From contig JBBCIN010000002.1 of the NCBI GenBank assembly GCA_037200885.1, positions 1,612,001 to 1,676,000 on the forward strand: DNA of 64,000 bases. Reading direction: 5' to 3'. Under the pieces are notes generated by a model. The model was not told where the DNA came from and made no database searches. It saw nothing but the letters and a program-made list of their open reading frames with translations. Positions 37,109-45,359 of the stretch are shown one piece after another; within the stretch, counting starts at the first letter, position 1; each line of letters opens with the position of its first letter. A program made the position numbers and the translations under genes. Source of the stretch: PMG-095 sp037200885. GTDB lineage: Bacteria > Myxococcota_A > Polyangia > Polyangiales > Polyangiaceae.

Positions 37109-40100
37109 ATGCAGACTGTGATCAAGCTTATCCGTAGGCGTGCTATTTCTATTTGCGCGAGCGGTGCGCTCCTCTCGCTTTGGGCGCCCATCGGCTGCGG
37201 CGACGGCGATAGCGTGAACTCGTCCGGCCAAGCTGGCCAAGCCGGTCAAGCCGGCCACGCGGGTCAAGCCGGTCAAGCCGGCCACGCCGGCAGGGACGCG
37301 GGTGGCGACGCAGGCGAAGGCGGACAGGATGCGGGCGACGCATGCCCGACTGTGGCATTCGTCAATCCCGCTGACGGCGCGAAGTTGACCGATGCAGACG
37401 ACATCGGAGCCGTAGCGGGGGAGAGCTCCTGCAGCGACGGCTTTCAATACGATGTGAAGGTGTTCACCTCGGCAGCGGACGGCACCAAGGCCACGCTGTT
37501 CTCCGGCAACAACCGGGTTGCGGACGCTGCTGTCACCAGCGGCTTCGCAACCTTTGCCAAGGCCCAGCTTTCGATCGGAAGCGACGCGCTCAGTGTTCAC
37601 GTTGGCAACGACGTGTGCACACCCGCGCGGGCCAACATCACCGTTTCGTGTGAGGGGTTACCAACGTGTGACATCACCAAGCCCGTCATTTCAGTGACTC
37701 ATCCCGCCCTCAATGGAGTTCCGGCGGCACAGGGTGGAGATCGGGCCAGCGCGGCCGGCAGCCCCTACCAGGCGGCGTTCGAGGTCACGACCAATATCGA
37801 AGATGGCAGACCGGTCAATTTGCAGGTCAACTCCTCCTCGCAGCTCGTCACGGCGCTTGCGAACGGTGGGACGGCAAAATTTGCCGGAGTGCCACTTTCC
37901 CCGGACGGTGAATTCACGGTCGTCGCCACCTGCCGAACGGAATCCGGCAAGACGTCCCAGTCAGGCGTCGCGACGTTTACCGTCGACACGACCGCTCCGG
38001 ATATTACAGTCTCCGAGCCTGCTGCCGGCAAACACTTCGGTCCGGACGAGGACTCCGACGCCGCGGCCGCCGGGCAGCAGTTCAAGGTGTGCGCCACCAC
38101 TGAATCGCTCGACGCCCTCAATCTACCGAACAATTTGGGTGCTGCTCAGAACAACTTCTGTGTCGCTCTGGGATCCGCAACGCCAGTTTGCACACCCGCG
38201 ACCGGTCAGAGCGGCGAAGGGGCCTGTGTCACCCTGACCTGTCAAGACCGAGTCCCGTTCGACCTCAAAGTGACGCTCGGCGATAGCGCGGGCAACAAGG
38301 GCCAGACGACCGTGCAAGGCGTCTCTTGCACCTCCGCATTGCCCGGCATCGCGATCGTCGACCCGGTGGACGGAACCGGCGTCGACATCGCGACTCATAT
38401 CCTCGCCGCCAGCGCGACCAGCGGACGCAAGGACGAAAGCAGCACGAAAGCCGGAGCTCAATTCACCGTCGTTGCCTGCACTGACGTTCCAAACGCTCCG
38501 ATGACGCTATCGGGTGCAGTGAAGAGTCAAACGGCGCAGTCACTTGGAACGACCACGTCGGTAGCTGCGGTAGCGGCCGATAACTGCCCGGTAGGAAAGT
38601 CGTACGTGGGCAAGTTCGCCGGAGTAACACTGCCGGAGAGCCAGGAGTCTTCCTTGGGGGCGCTTGTGAACCCAACCCGACTTTCCGTCACGGTCAACGA
38701 CCAAGGCACCACTGGAACGAGCCCTGCCGTCGACGTTTGGGTGGATTCGGTCTCGCCATCGATCAATGAGTACATCCCGAGCCCACTTTGCGGGTCGCTG
38801 ATCCAGAGCACGACCGCGATCGCAAAGGCTGTCACTCTGTTGACGAGCGCAGTTCCCGTAAACGCGACGGTCACCAATAACGGCACGACCACTCCTTACA
38901 CTGCCGCCACTGCCGACATCGGACATGCGGATCTGGGTCAAGTCGTGTTTGGGCTGGGCGTGAACACCCTCGTCGCGACGACGGTCGATCCCGCTGGCAA
39001 TCCGGGAGCGCTCGTTACGCCTTGCACCGTGACGGTCGGAAATCCGCCGCACGTGACCTGGAGCTCACCGCTTTCGAAGCTCAACGTCTCGAGTGACACC
39101 GATACCGTCGCCGCGGGTTGGCAGGGCGCGCTGTCCGTGCAAACGGATCTCGGGGGCGTCGCCGGTGCCACCATTCAATTCTCGACTGGTGCGGGCAACC
39201 TCGGCACACCCGTAGCAATCGATGGGACAGGGAAGGCGACCTCGCCGGTCCTGACGGTCGCCGATGCCGCATCCGTCACCCTGACTGCCACGACGAGTGA
39301 CGTTCCGGGTCGCGGGATTGGTAGCGCGAAGCAGACGGTCGTGGTCGATACGCTTGCGCCGAGTGCGATTGCGGATATTGCTGCCACCATCCCGCCTGCA
39401 CTGCGTCGTCAAACCACGTTTCACCTAGCGTGGACTTCGCCGGATGACCACGGAAGCGCAGTCACCGGCTACGATGTGCGTATCGCGAAGGGGACGCCGA
39501 TCACTGGCGCGAACTTCGACGCCCAGGAACAAGTTCCGTATACCGCGACCCCCGCTGCGACCGGCGCGACGGACGGCCTGGACACTCCGAACCGGATGAT
39601 CGAGAACAACTACTACTTCGCGGCGGCCGCAATCGACAAGGGCGGCAATCGTGGACCAATCGCTTTTGCCGGGCCAACCGCCGCGCATTTCAATTCAACC
39701 ACGCTGTCGACCGGCGTCACCGGAGAGATGTTTGGCTACGTCGTCGACGGTTCGACGAGTTTGGATGGGGACATCTATTCGGACTTGGTGGTGGGCGCCT
39801 ACAACTCCAACACCGTGTACATCTACATGGGGTCGGCGACGGGGTACCCGAGCAGCCCAACCGCGACCATCGTCGGTTCAACCACCGGGTTTGGCCGAAG
39901 TGCGGCCGTAGTCGGTGACATCGACTCGGACGGACTACCGGATTTGGCGATTGGTTCACCGATCGACGGTAGCGTTTATATCTTCAAGGGGCGGCACCCG
40001 TGGCCCACGTCGCTCCAGCAGAGCAACGCCGACTATCTCGTGCAGACTTCGGGGCTATTTGCGGGCTCCCTCAGCGGCTTCACGATCTCGCGGCTGGGCG

Positions 40101-40972
40101 ATTTCAATGCCGATACGATCGATGACTTTGCCGTCAGCGCGCCCTTGTACGGCAGCAGCGTGGGTCGCATCTCCGTCGTCTACGGTGTGCCTGTGGGTAC
40201 CCCGTTCGGAACGGTTTCTCTACCCACGGACTTCGGAACTCGCGCGCTCGCGATCGATGGTTCGGGAGTGGGGGCTCTCGGGCAAACCCTGATTGGCCTC
40301 GGTCGTTACTACGCAGGCGGCGGCTCCACGTTGGTCGCGGGGGCGCCCTCCTCAGCTGGAAATGTTCTGGCTTACCATGGCCTGGCGGGGCAAGTCGGCC
40401 CGGTTACGGCGGTCGACCAAGCGTTTGCCGGTCCACTTGCCGGTGGCAGGGCGGGCTTTGGTCTCGCTTTCTTGGGCGGCGGCGGATCGGTCCCGGTGGT
40501 GGGGATCGGTAGCCCGGCGTCCGCTAACAACCCGGCGAATGGGCAGGTCGATCTCTTTGCCGGGAGTGTGGCAACCGGACCATTTAGCGGCGCGCACGCC
40601 GTGTACACCGATTCCAAGGCGACTTCGGTGGGGGATGCTTTCGGAGTAATGGTGGCAGGGAGCGCCTTCACCAACGGGGTCCCCGCCTCACTGCTCGGGG
40701 ATAGCGCCCCGGACGTCGTGCTCGGCGGCCTTCTGGAAGGTGGGGCAGCTACGCACATCTATCTGATGACCGGTCAAAACGCGATGACGCCAGGAACGAG
40801 AGATATCGTCACCGCGGCCGACGTCAGCTATCAGATGCCAGCCGGATGGCAGGGCTGCTCGAGCTACAGCGGGCCGATCAGGGACCTCAACGGGGATCCC
40901 TATGGGGATCTCGCGATCGGCGAGTGGCGCCGATCGACGGGGTACAATGGGCAAGTGCTCGTTTTATGGTAA
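37109..40972 (+). CDS. Large FG-GAP/Ig-like surface lipoprotein
   Basis: About 1287 residues from an ATG with GGAGG close upstream; a longer frame from 37046 overlaps the radical SAM gene by four bases. The signal peptide ends in a lipobox (LWAPIGC, Cys30), followed by a GQAG-type linker and an Asp/Gly-rich stretch. Residues about 95-850 look like successive beta-sandwich (Ig-like/big) domains with FVNPADGAKLTDADDIGA, VDTTAPDITVSEPAAG and VDTLAPSAIADIAATIPP. The C-terminal 400 residues hold FG-GAP-like integrin propeller repeats: VVGDIDSDGLPDLAIGSP, LGDFNADTIDDFAVSAP and DLNGDPYGDLAIGEW, whose acidic loops usually bind calcium. Likely exported and lipid-anchored. It sits between the radical SAM gene and the peptide gene, so it may be a partner or substrate. 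Confidence 0.82.
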   Translation: MQTVIKLIRRRAISICASGALLSLWAPIGCGDGDSVNSSGQAGQAGQAGHAGQAGQAGHAGRDAGGDAGEGGQDAGDACPTVAFVNPADGAKLTDADDIGAVAGESSCSDGFQYDVKVFTSAADGTKATLFSGNNRVADAAVTSGFATFAKAQLSIGSDALSVHVGNDVCTPARANITVSCEGLPTCDITKPVISVTHPALNGVPAAQGGDRASAAGSPYQAAFEVTTNIEDGRPVNLQVNSSSQLVTALANGGTAKFAGVPLSPDGEFTVVATCRTESGKTSQSGVATFTVDTTAPDITVSEPAAGKHFGPDEDSDAAAAGQQFKVCATTESLDALNLPNNLGAAQNNFCVALGSATPVCTPATGQSGEGACVTLTCQDRVPFDLKVTLGDSAGNKGQTTVQGVSCTSALPGIAIVDPVDGTGVDIATHILAASATSGRKDESSTKAGAQFTVVACTDVPNAPMTLSGAVKSQTAQSLGTTTSVAAVAADNCPVGKSYVGKFAGVTLPESQESSLGALVNPTRLSVTVNDQGTTGTSPAVDVWVDSVSPSINEYIPSPLCGSLIQSTTAIAKAVTLLTSAVPVNATVTNNGTTTPYTAATADIGHADLGQVVFGLGVNTLVATTVDPAGNPGALVTPCTVTVGNPPHVTWSSPLSKLNVSSDTDTVAAGWQGALSVQTDLGGVAGATIQFSTGAGNLGTPVAIDGTGKATSPVLTVADAASVTLTATTSDVPGRGIGSAKQTVVVDTLAPSAIADIAATIPPALRRQTTFHLAWTSPDDHGSAVTGYDVRIAKGTPITGANFDAQEQVPYTATPAATGATDGLDTPNRMIENNYYFAAAAIDKGGNRGPIAFAGPTAAHFNSTTLSTGVTGEMFGYVVDGSTSLDGDIYSDLVVGAYNSNTVYIYMGSATGYPSSPTATIVGSTTGFGRSAAVVGDIDSDGLPDLAIGSPIDGSVYIFKGRHPWPTSLQQSNADYLVQTSGLFAGSLSGFTISRLGDFNADTIDDFAVSAPLYGSSVGRISVVYGVPVGTPFGTVSLPTDFGTRALAIDGSGVGALGQTLIGLGRYYAGGGSTLVAGAPSSAGNVLAYHGLAGQVGPVTAVDQAFAGPLAGGRAGFGLAFLGGGGSVPVVGIGSPASANNPANGQVDLFAGSVATGPFSGAHAVYTDSKATSVGDAFGVMVAGSAFTNGVPASLLGDSAPDVVLGGLLEGGAATHIYLMTGQNAMTPGTRDIVTAADVSYQMPAGWQGCSSYSGPIRDLNGDPYGDLAIGEWRRSTGYNGQVLVLW
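37226..37291 (+). repeat. Tandem GQAG/GHAG coding repeat
   Basis: A tandem 9-base unit encodes Gly-Gln-Ala, varying to Gly-His-Ala, for about seven units just after the lipobox of the FG-GAP lipoprotein. The third positions vary between C, T and G, so it is protein-level low complexity rather than fresh slippage. It acts as a flexible linker from the membrane. Confidence 0.8.
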
Positions 40973-41004
40973 TAGTCGGCTTGCTCGCAAGAAGGTAGGT
41001 ACCG

Positions 41005-41166
41005 ATGAACAAGCATCCCGCGGCTGACAGCGACACGACGGATAGCCCTAAAGCCGAGCGTCGGCCCTACGTCGCTCCGACGGTTACTGATTTTTTTCAG
41101 CCCATCGTGGCGCTTGGTTCCACTCCGACGGACCTTTGCGCCGCTCCGAAACCGCCCAAACACTGA
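41005..41166 (+). CDS. 53-residue candidate modified-peptide precursor
   Basis: A small frame, ATG at 41005 to TGA at 41166, with ribosome site GAAGG nine bases upstream and 32 bases after the FG-GAP gene. The N-terminal 20 residues are polar (NKHPAADSDTT and PKAERR), like a leader. Residues 21-27 (PYVAPTV) match the Y-x-x-P-x-L/V motif by which lasso-type leaders bind their PqqD-like RRE. The rest (DFFQPIVALGSTPTDLCAAP plus KPPKH) would hold the modified core, with one Cys45, several Thr and Pro, and a Lys/Pro-rich end. The upstream PqqD, radical SAM and kinase genes and the downstream ABC exporter support a precursor role. The opposite-strand frame here is a shadow. Confidence 0.65.
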   Translation: MNKHPAADSDTTDSPKAERRPYVAPTVTDFFQPIVALGSTPTDLCAAPKPPKH

Positions 41167-41183
41167 GCTAGAACGGCATCAAC

Positions 41184-41213
41184 GTCCGTCGTGCAGCTGA
41201 GCGCACGACGGAC
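41184..41213. promoter_or_regulatory. Perfect 11-bp inverted repeat between peptide and exporter genes
   Basis: GTCCGTCGTGC at 41184-41194 and GCACGACGGAC at 41203-41213 form a perfect 11-bp stem with an 8-base loop, 17 bases past the peptide stop. No T-run follows. It is placed as expected for a partial terminator or mRNA-stabilising hairpin that lets the peptide be made in excess over the exporter. A protein-binding site is the other possibility. Confidence 0.65.
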
Positions 41214-41280
41214 CGCCGTCGTGTCGCTGCCCGGCAAGTAGGCGACGAACTGGGCCTTGCGGTATACGGTGCGCCTCTGG

Positions 41281-42906
41281 ATGCTTGAGCGAGGTCGACT
41301 ACTCGGCCGCCCGTTCTCGGGCGGACTCGCCGGCTGGTGCGTGCTGCTCATCGTCGAGGTAGCGCTGCTGAGGCTGGTCTATCCGATAGCGGTCGTGCTC
41401 GTCGAGCAGGCTTGGGCTGGCTCGGCGCTCGTCTTAGCGACACTGTCGATCGGCCTCTCTGCGCTACGGGGTCTGACTGCCGATCGGGTGACGCGCATGG
41501 TTCGCGGCAAGCTCTTCGATGCGCTCACGACTGCTATCGAGGATTACCCGGCTCTGCCACCACCGGGCGCGCCGCCGATCGAGCAACTCGAAAGCGAGAT
41601 CGCCAAGGGCGTTCCCTGGGTCGAGGCGATGGTTGCGGTGACAGTGCCGTCGATCGTCGGCAACGCAGTCACGCTGCCGATTATTGCCTGGTTGTCATGG
41701 GTCCGAGTCGGCACGCGCGCGACGCTGATTGCTTCGGCAGCGCTGACCTGCGGAGCAACTCTCGGAGCGTTCATCGCGCGACAGGTGGGGAGGCTAGGGA
41801 CTATCGCCTGGGATAGCTATCAACCCGTGGCCCGCTTGATCGAGAGCGGCTTTCGCGGCCGAGTCGAGCTCGGCATCCACCTTCGCTCGCGAACCCACCG
41901 AGAGGGCTTGCGGGCGGCGGTCGCTCGTTGGTCGGTGGCCGAGCGTCGCTTGTTCGTATGGGGCAGCGTCGCGGGGCGGTTGGTGCCCGCGGCCACCGCT
42001 TTGAGCGCGCTCGCGATCGCGGCGCTGGCTGGTTACCGCCCCCTCGCGCTCATGCATCAGGTGATGGATCAGCCAAGTCGCTCGGTGGTTGCCGCGAGCT
42101 TGCTGGCGCTCACTGCCCTCCCGGTGCTCATCGCACTCGCAAGAGGGATCGCCGATTGGTCCACGGAATGGCCGCATCTCAACGCACTCGCGCTCTTCGT
42201 CGGTTTGGCGCGCGGAGAAAAGCCCTCGCCTAGCGCTCACGTGTCCGGAGATTCGAGCCCCGGTTCGATCCGCGCGGAGCGGGTGCGATTTCAGTATCCC
42301 GGCCGTCGCGCAGGAGAGCCGGGCACGGTCGTCGAGGCAAGCGTCGTTTGGGAGTCCGGCGAGACCCTCGCGATTGGTGGGACCAACGGATCTGGCAAGA
42401 CCACGCTGACCTGGCTATTGATGGGGATCATCGAACCTGATGCGGGCACCGTCGTCGTCGAAATGGATGGCCGCGTGTGCCCACCGTCCGCGCTAGCGGG
42501 TCGCATCGCCTATCTGCCGCAGCAACCCTATTTCGAAGAACTGCAGAGCGTCGATGACGCGATCCGCTTCATCGCGCCGAATGCGACCGATACGGAAATC
42601 AGGGCGCTCGTTTCGACGCTGTTGGAGGATCGCTTCGTGGGCGACGTTCGAACGTTGCTCGATCGCAACGTCATGTCTCTCTCTGTCGGCGAACGACGAG
42701 TCGTCGCTCTGGCACGCGTGCTTCTGCGCAAATCGCAGCTCGTAATCCTCGATGAACCCGAGGCAAATCTAGACGGACTGCTTCGCCAGCGCGTCATGAA
42801 GGCTCTTCGTGACGCGAAGAGCGATTGCCGGATGCTGATCGTGAGTCACGACGATGCCTTCGTTGCGATCGCGGATCGCGTCTATCGAATGCCTTCGAAG
42901 CGCTGA
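41281..42906 (+). CDS. ABC exporter, fused permease and ATPase
   Basis: A half-size ABC transporter of about 541 residues from the ATG at 41281; TTG at 41257 and GTG at 41269 are in frame and possible. About 320 N-terminal residues hold membrane helices (VLLIVEVALLRLVYPIAVVL and others). The ATPase has Walker A GGTNGSGKTT at 366-375, Q-loop YLPQQPYF, signature LSVGERRVVALAR (a variant of LSGGQ), Walker B LVILDEPEANLD and the switch His in IVSHDDA. No peptidase-C39 domain is fused, so any leader must be removed by another protein. Position after the peptide gene suggests it exports the modified product. It may work as a homodimer. Confidence 0.87.
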   Translation: MLERGRLLGRPFSGGLAGWCVLLIVEVALLRLVYPIAVVLVEQAWAGSALVLATLSIGLSALRGLTADRVTRMVRGKLFDALTTAIEDYPALPPPGAPPIEQLESEIAKGVPWVEAMVAVTVPSIVGNAVTLPIIAWLSWVRVGTRATLIASAALTCGATLGAFIARQVGRLGTIAWDSYQPVARLIESGFRGRVELGIHLRSRTHREGLRAAVARWSVAERRLFVWGSVAGRLVPAATALSALAIAALAGYRPLALMHQVMDQPSRSVVAASLLALTALPVLIALARGIADWSTEWPHLNALALFVGLARGEKPSPSAHVSGDSSPGSIRAERVRFQYPGRRAGEPGTVVEASVVWESGETLAIGGTNGSGKTTLTWLLMGIIEPDAGTVVVEMDGRVCPPSALAGRIAYLPQQPYFEELQSVDDAIRFIAPNATDTEIRALVSTLLEDRFVGDVRTLLDRNVMSLSVGERRVVALARVLLRKSQLVILDEPEANLDGLLRQRVMKALRDAKSDCRMLIVSHDDAFVAIADRVYRMPSKR

Positions 42907-42913
42907 AGCGTCT

Positions 42914-43300
42914 CTAACGGCCGTGCCATCGATCTCGTCCCCAACGAGCTACCGTCAGCAATTTTGCCCAGGGTTTTCGACCGACGCGGGACAAGAATGT
43001 GACCAAGGGTCCATCTAGCCGATAGGAGATGGGACCTTTCGTAAAACGCACTGCTCGACCAAGCAGTTGGCTCGGCTTCACTGGGGCATCGACAGCGGGG
43101 CTCGAGTCTCCGCGGGTCGCCAGTGCATCCGCTCCAAGCTCGACGACGCGATGCGAAATCATTCCCTTGCCGTCGAACCAGACAGCGATATCGCCGATGC
43201 GCAGTTGATCCATGCTGCAGCGCTCCACGTGCAGCTGACCGTTGGGCCAGATCCAAGGCCGCATACAGCCGCCGGCAGTCGGGAAGATGACTTCGGTCAT
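42914..43300 (-). CDS. S24/S26 signal-peptidase-like protein with Cys at the nucleophile position
   Basis: About 128 residues. The pattern EVIFPTAGGCMRPWIWPNG, LRIGDIAVWFDG, ISHRVVELG, ATRGDSSP and LLGRAVRF follows the S24/S26 peptidase fold, in which G-x-S-M-x-P holds the nucleophilic Ser and K-G-D or R-G-D the base region. Here the Ser is replaced by Cys12, and the usual Lys is not obvious. It lacks a membrane anchor. Small proteins of this type occur in modified-peptide loci. It may be a Cys-variant protease that cuts the leader, or a binding protein that has lost catalysis. It overlaps the methyltransferase stop by four bases (ATGA) and ends seven bases from the ABC gene. Confidence 0.7.
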   Translation of the reverse strand: MTEVIFPTAGGCMRPWIWPNGQLHVERCSMDQLRIGDIAVWFDGKGMISHRVVELGADALATRGDSSPAVDAPVKPSQLLGRAVRFTKGPISYRLDGPLVTFLSRVGRKPWAKLLTVARWGRDRWHGR

Positions 43301-44136
43301 GCGTTCTCGTCGCGTGGTCCGGGGATCAAAATCGCGTGTGCCGCAGCAAAATCGTGTTCCTGCCACTCCCGCACGTGGTACCCGGCCTTCGCCACTTCGG
43401 TCGCGAAGCTCGCCTCCGTGAAGTAGTGGACGCCTCCCGTGCCGCGGTGCAGTCCATCCCCGGTCTCCACCATTGCGGCGCTGGTTCCCAATATTCGTCG
43501 CAGCTTCGACCGAAACCGGCGTGGTCGTTCGGCCTCGGCCGCCATTTCGACGAAGAAGCTGACGAGCACCGGGCCGTGCGGACAGAGCGTGCGTAGTGAG
43601 CGGAGAAATTCGATGCGCCGCTCGGTTCCCAACAGATGCGTGTAGCTCCCCCAGCCGATGATCACCGCGTCGACCGGGTTCCCTCGTCGGCGAAGCTCGG
43701 CGATCGGCGCCATCGACTCGATGGCTTGATGGGGCCCGACGCAGAGGCGATCCTTGCTCTCCAAAAGCCGCGGATCCGCGCGCAGTGCTTCGACGAAGCT
43801 AGCGACGGGATCGTACGCGGCCGCGATGCGATATCCCCGTTCGATCAAAGCAAAGAGCTCCCGCCCGCCACCGCAAGCGCCAACGAGGAGCGATGCCGGC
43901 GGAGGTGGGAAGGCTTTTTGGATGGCGCCGCGTTCGAAGGCGAACAGACCGCTTTCGTTGTGCTCGGAGCCGAGCGCGTATTTGGCGGATCGGTCGTACA
44001 GCAAACGACCGAGCTCCAACCAGTCCTTCTCGGCGAGGATGCGGAACGCCAACTCTTCGCGCGCAATTGCCAGAACCCGGGCGATCCGATCGAGCTCGAA
44101 GCTCCAGTTCAGCAAACGCGCGCGAGGAGAGGTCAT
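43297..44136 (-). CDS. SAM-dependent methyltransferase-like protein
   Basis: About 279 residues from the ATG at 44136, which overlaps the stop of the nucleotidyltransferase gene by four bases. The core has SLLVGACGGGRELFALIERG as motif I, AAYDPVASFV as the acidic strand 2, and VDAVIIGWGSYTHLLGTERR, then PHGPVLVSFFVEMA. The glycine-rich motif is G-A-C-G-G-G rather than the usual D-x-G-x-G-x-G. Residues 1-75 are an N-terminal helical part with no match I recognise. The substrate is unknown; it lies in the middle of a three-gene coupled set. Confidence 0.75.
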   Translation of the reverse strand: MTSPRARLLNWSFELDRIARVLAIAREELAFRILAEKDWLELGRLLYDRSAKYALGSEHNESGLFAFERGAIQKAFPPPPASLLVGACGGGRELFALIERGYRIAAAYDPVASFVEALRADPRLLESKDRLCVGPHQAIESMAPIAELRRRGNPVDAVIIGWGSYTHLLGTERRIEFLRSLRTLCPHGPVLVSFFVEMAAEAERPRRFRSKLRRILGTSAAMVETGDGLHRGTGGVHYFTEASFATEVAKAGYHVREWQEHDFAAAHAILIPGPRDENA

Positions 44137-45269
44137 CGTTGACGATTCGGATCCGAGCGCGCCCAATTCCATGCCGCGCGCAACGATCTGAACAACTGGG
44201 CCGGGTTGCGCCGTACCGATGTTCCTCTCCGTTGGGTCAGTGCGCCCAGGCGGAGGCGGATGGCGTAATGGCGATCGAGCTGGCTTGCGAGCGCATGACG
44301 CAAAAGGATCCCAGCGCCGCCTGTCATCGCGGTCTCGAGGTCACCCAATGGCAGCGCACGCGCCAGCGTTTGCACACTCATTAGATCTTCGGCCGTCATC
44401 GTCCTGGAAAGGTATGTACGAGCTTGCTCGACGATATTGGGTCTGGTCAGTTGCAAATCTGCGAGATCCGCAAAGGTTTTCAGCGGCGAATACACGTGAG
44501 GCACCTGCGCGTGCTGCATCAAACCGTGGGCGATTGCGTGGGCCGCGACTATCGCCGCATCGGGGATCAGCGCGTTGGTCGAGTCGATGGTGAGTCCCGC
44601 TGCCAACAAGTCGTCCGCACGGGCGAAGGGTTGCCCTGGAGCCAAGGTGACCAATGGAATGTGGACGTGCAGCTCGACCAGAACCCCGTTGCGGTCCAGA
44701 AGCGCTGGGAGCTGGTGGCTCGACTCGGGCGAACCTGAATCTTGGTAGCCCTTTTCTTCTAGGATCGCTTGGAACCGTCGTGCACCGGTGTGCGGCACGA
44801 GCACGTCGACATCGCTCGCCACTCGCGAGCCGACTCGCAAGACTCCCATACGATTGAGAGCCGCATATTTGAGGAGAATACACGAGACGTCCGAGGCCCT
44901 CGCGCAGTCCAAAAGCTCGCTCAACGCGTGATCGAGCATTGCCCCGCGTGCGACCGTACCAACGTACTGTTCGCGCAAGCGGTGCGCCGGTCCCAAGCCC
45001 ATTTCTCGCTCGACTAGCTCGCGAGGCTGGCGCGCAGCGATGCGAGCAGCAACGTCTAGCCGGAGTGCGATGTTGACCAGTCGCTCGCCCGAGATGGGCT
45101 TCGTCGGCTTCCACGTCAATGGACCAAATGCACGCTGGAGTAGCCATTGCAGCTCAGCATCGAGTACGAGCGGAGGGGGGCGGAACGCGAGCGCGCGCAC
45201 GCGCGGGATCTGCGGCTTTCTCCAAGGCATGCGGCTCAATTTCGTGCCCGATGAAACACATTCCAACAT
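44133..45269 (-). CDS. Nucleotidyltransferase family protein (PF14907-like)
   Basis: About 378 residues from the ATG at 45269; starts at 45326 or 45230 are also in frame. The central motif is ILLKYAALNRMGVLRVGSRV followed by SDVDVLVPHTGARRFQAILE, with the two Asp of a nucleotidyltransferase fold in S-D-V-D. HQLPALLDRNGVLVELHVHI follows, then an all-helical C-terminal half with AAHAIAHGLMQHAQ. This arrangement is that of the family often placed beside HprK-related kinases and PqqD-like proteins in modified-peptide and exopolysaccharide loci. It may transfer a nucleotide to a peptide, protein or sugar. It heads the leftward set with the methyltransferase and S26-like genes. Confidence 0.78.
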   Translation of the reverse strand: MLECVSSGTKLSRMPWRKPQIPRVRALAFRPPPLVLDAELQWLLQRAFGPLTWKPTKPISGERLVNIALRLDVAARIAARQPRELVEREMGLGPAHRLREQYVGTVARGAMLDHALSELLDCARASDVSCILLKYAALNRMGVLRVGSRVASDVDVLVPHTGARRFQAILEEKGYQDSGSPESSHQLPALLDRNGVLVELHVHIPLVTLAPGQPFARADDLLAAGLTIDSTNALIPDAAIVAAHAIAHGLMQHAQVPHVYSPLKTFADLADLQLTRPNIVEQARTYLSRTMTAEDLMSVQTLARALPLGDLETAMTGGAGILLRHALASQLDRHYAIRLRLGALTQRRGTSVRRNPAQLFRSLRAAWNWARSDPNRQR

Positions 45270-45359
45270 AGCGCCGTCCCAGGCTGGCTCGCAAGCGCGA
45301 GCGCTATCCCTCGAGTGCGCCGGCATGTTAGTACGGACGCCAATAGTGCGCGGATAGAG

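Noticed and set aside
37226..37291. Tandem repeat as a CRISPR-like or mobile repeat
   Set aside because: It is an in-frame coding linker repeat with no spacers.
41097..41351. 84-residue leftward frame over the peptide and exporter start
   Set aside because: It overlaps the ABC exporter start and has no leader-like motif; the rightward 53-residue frame fits the operon direction.
34595..42906. Calling the region a lasso peptide cluster
   Set aside because: The leader motif, PqqD-like and kinase genes fit, but no asparagine-synthetase-like cyclase or transglutaminase-like protease is present, and a radical SAM enzyme is.
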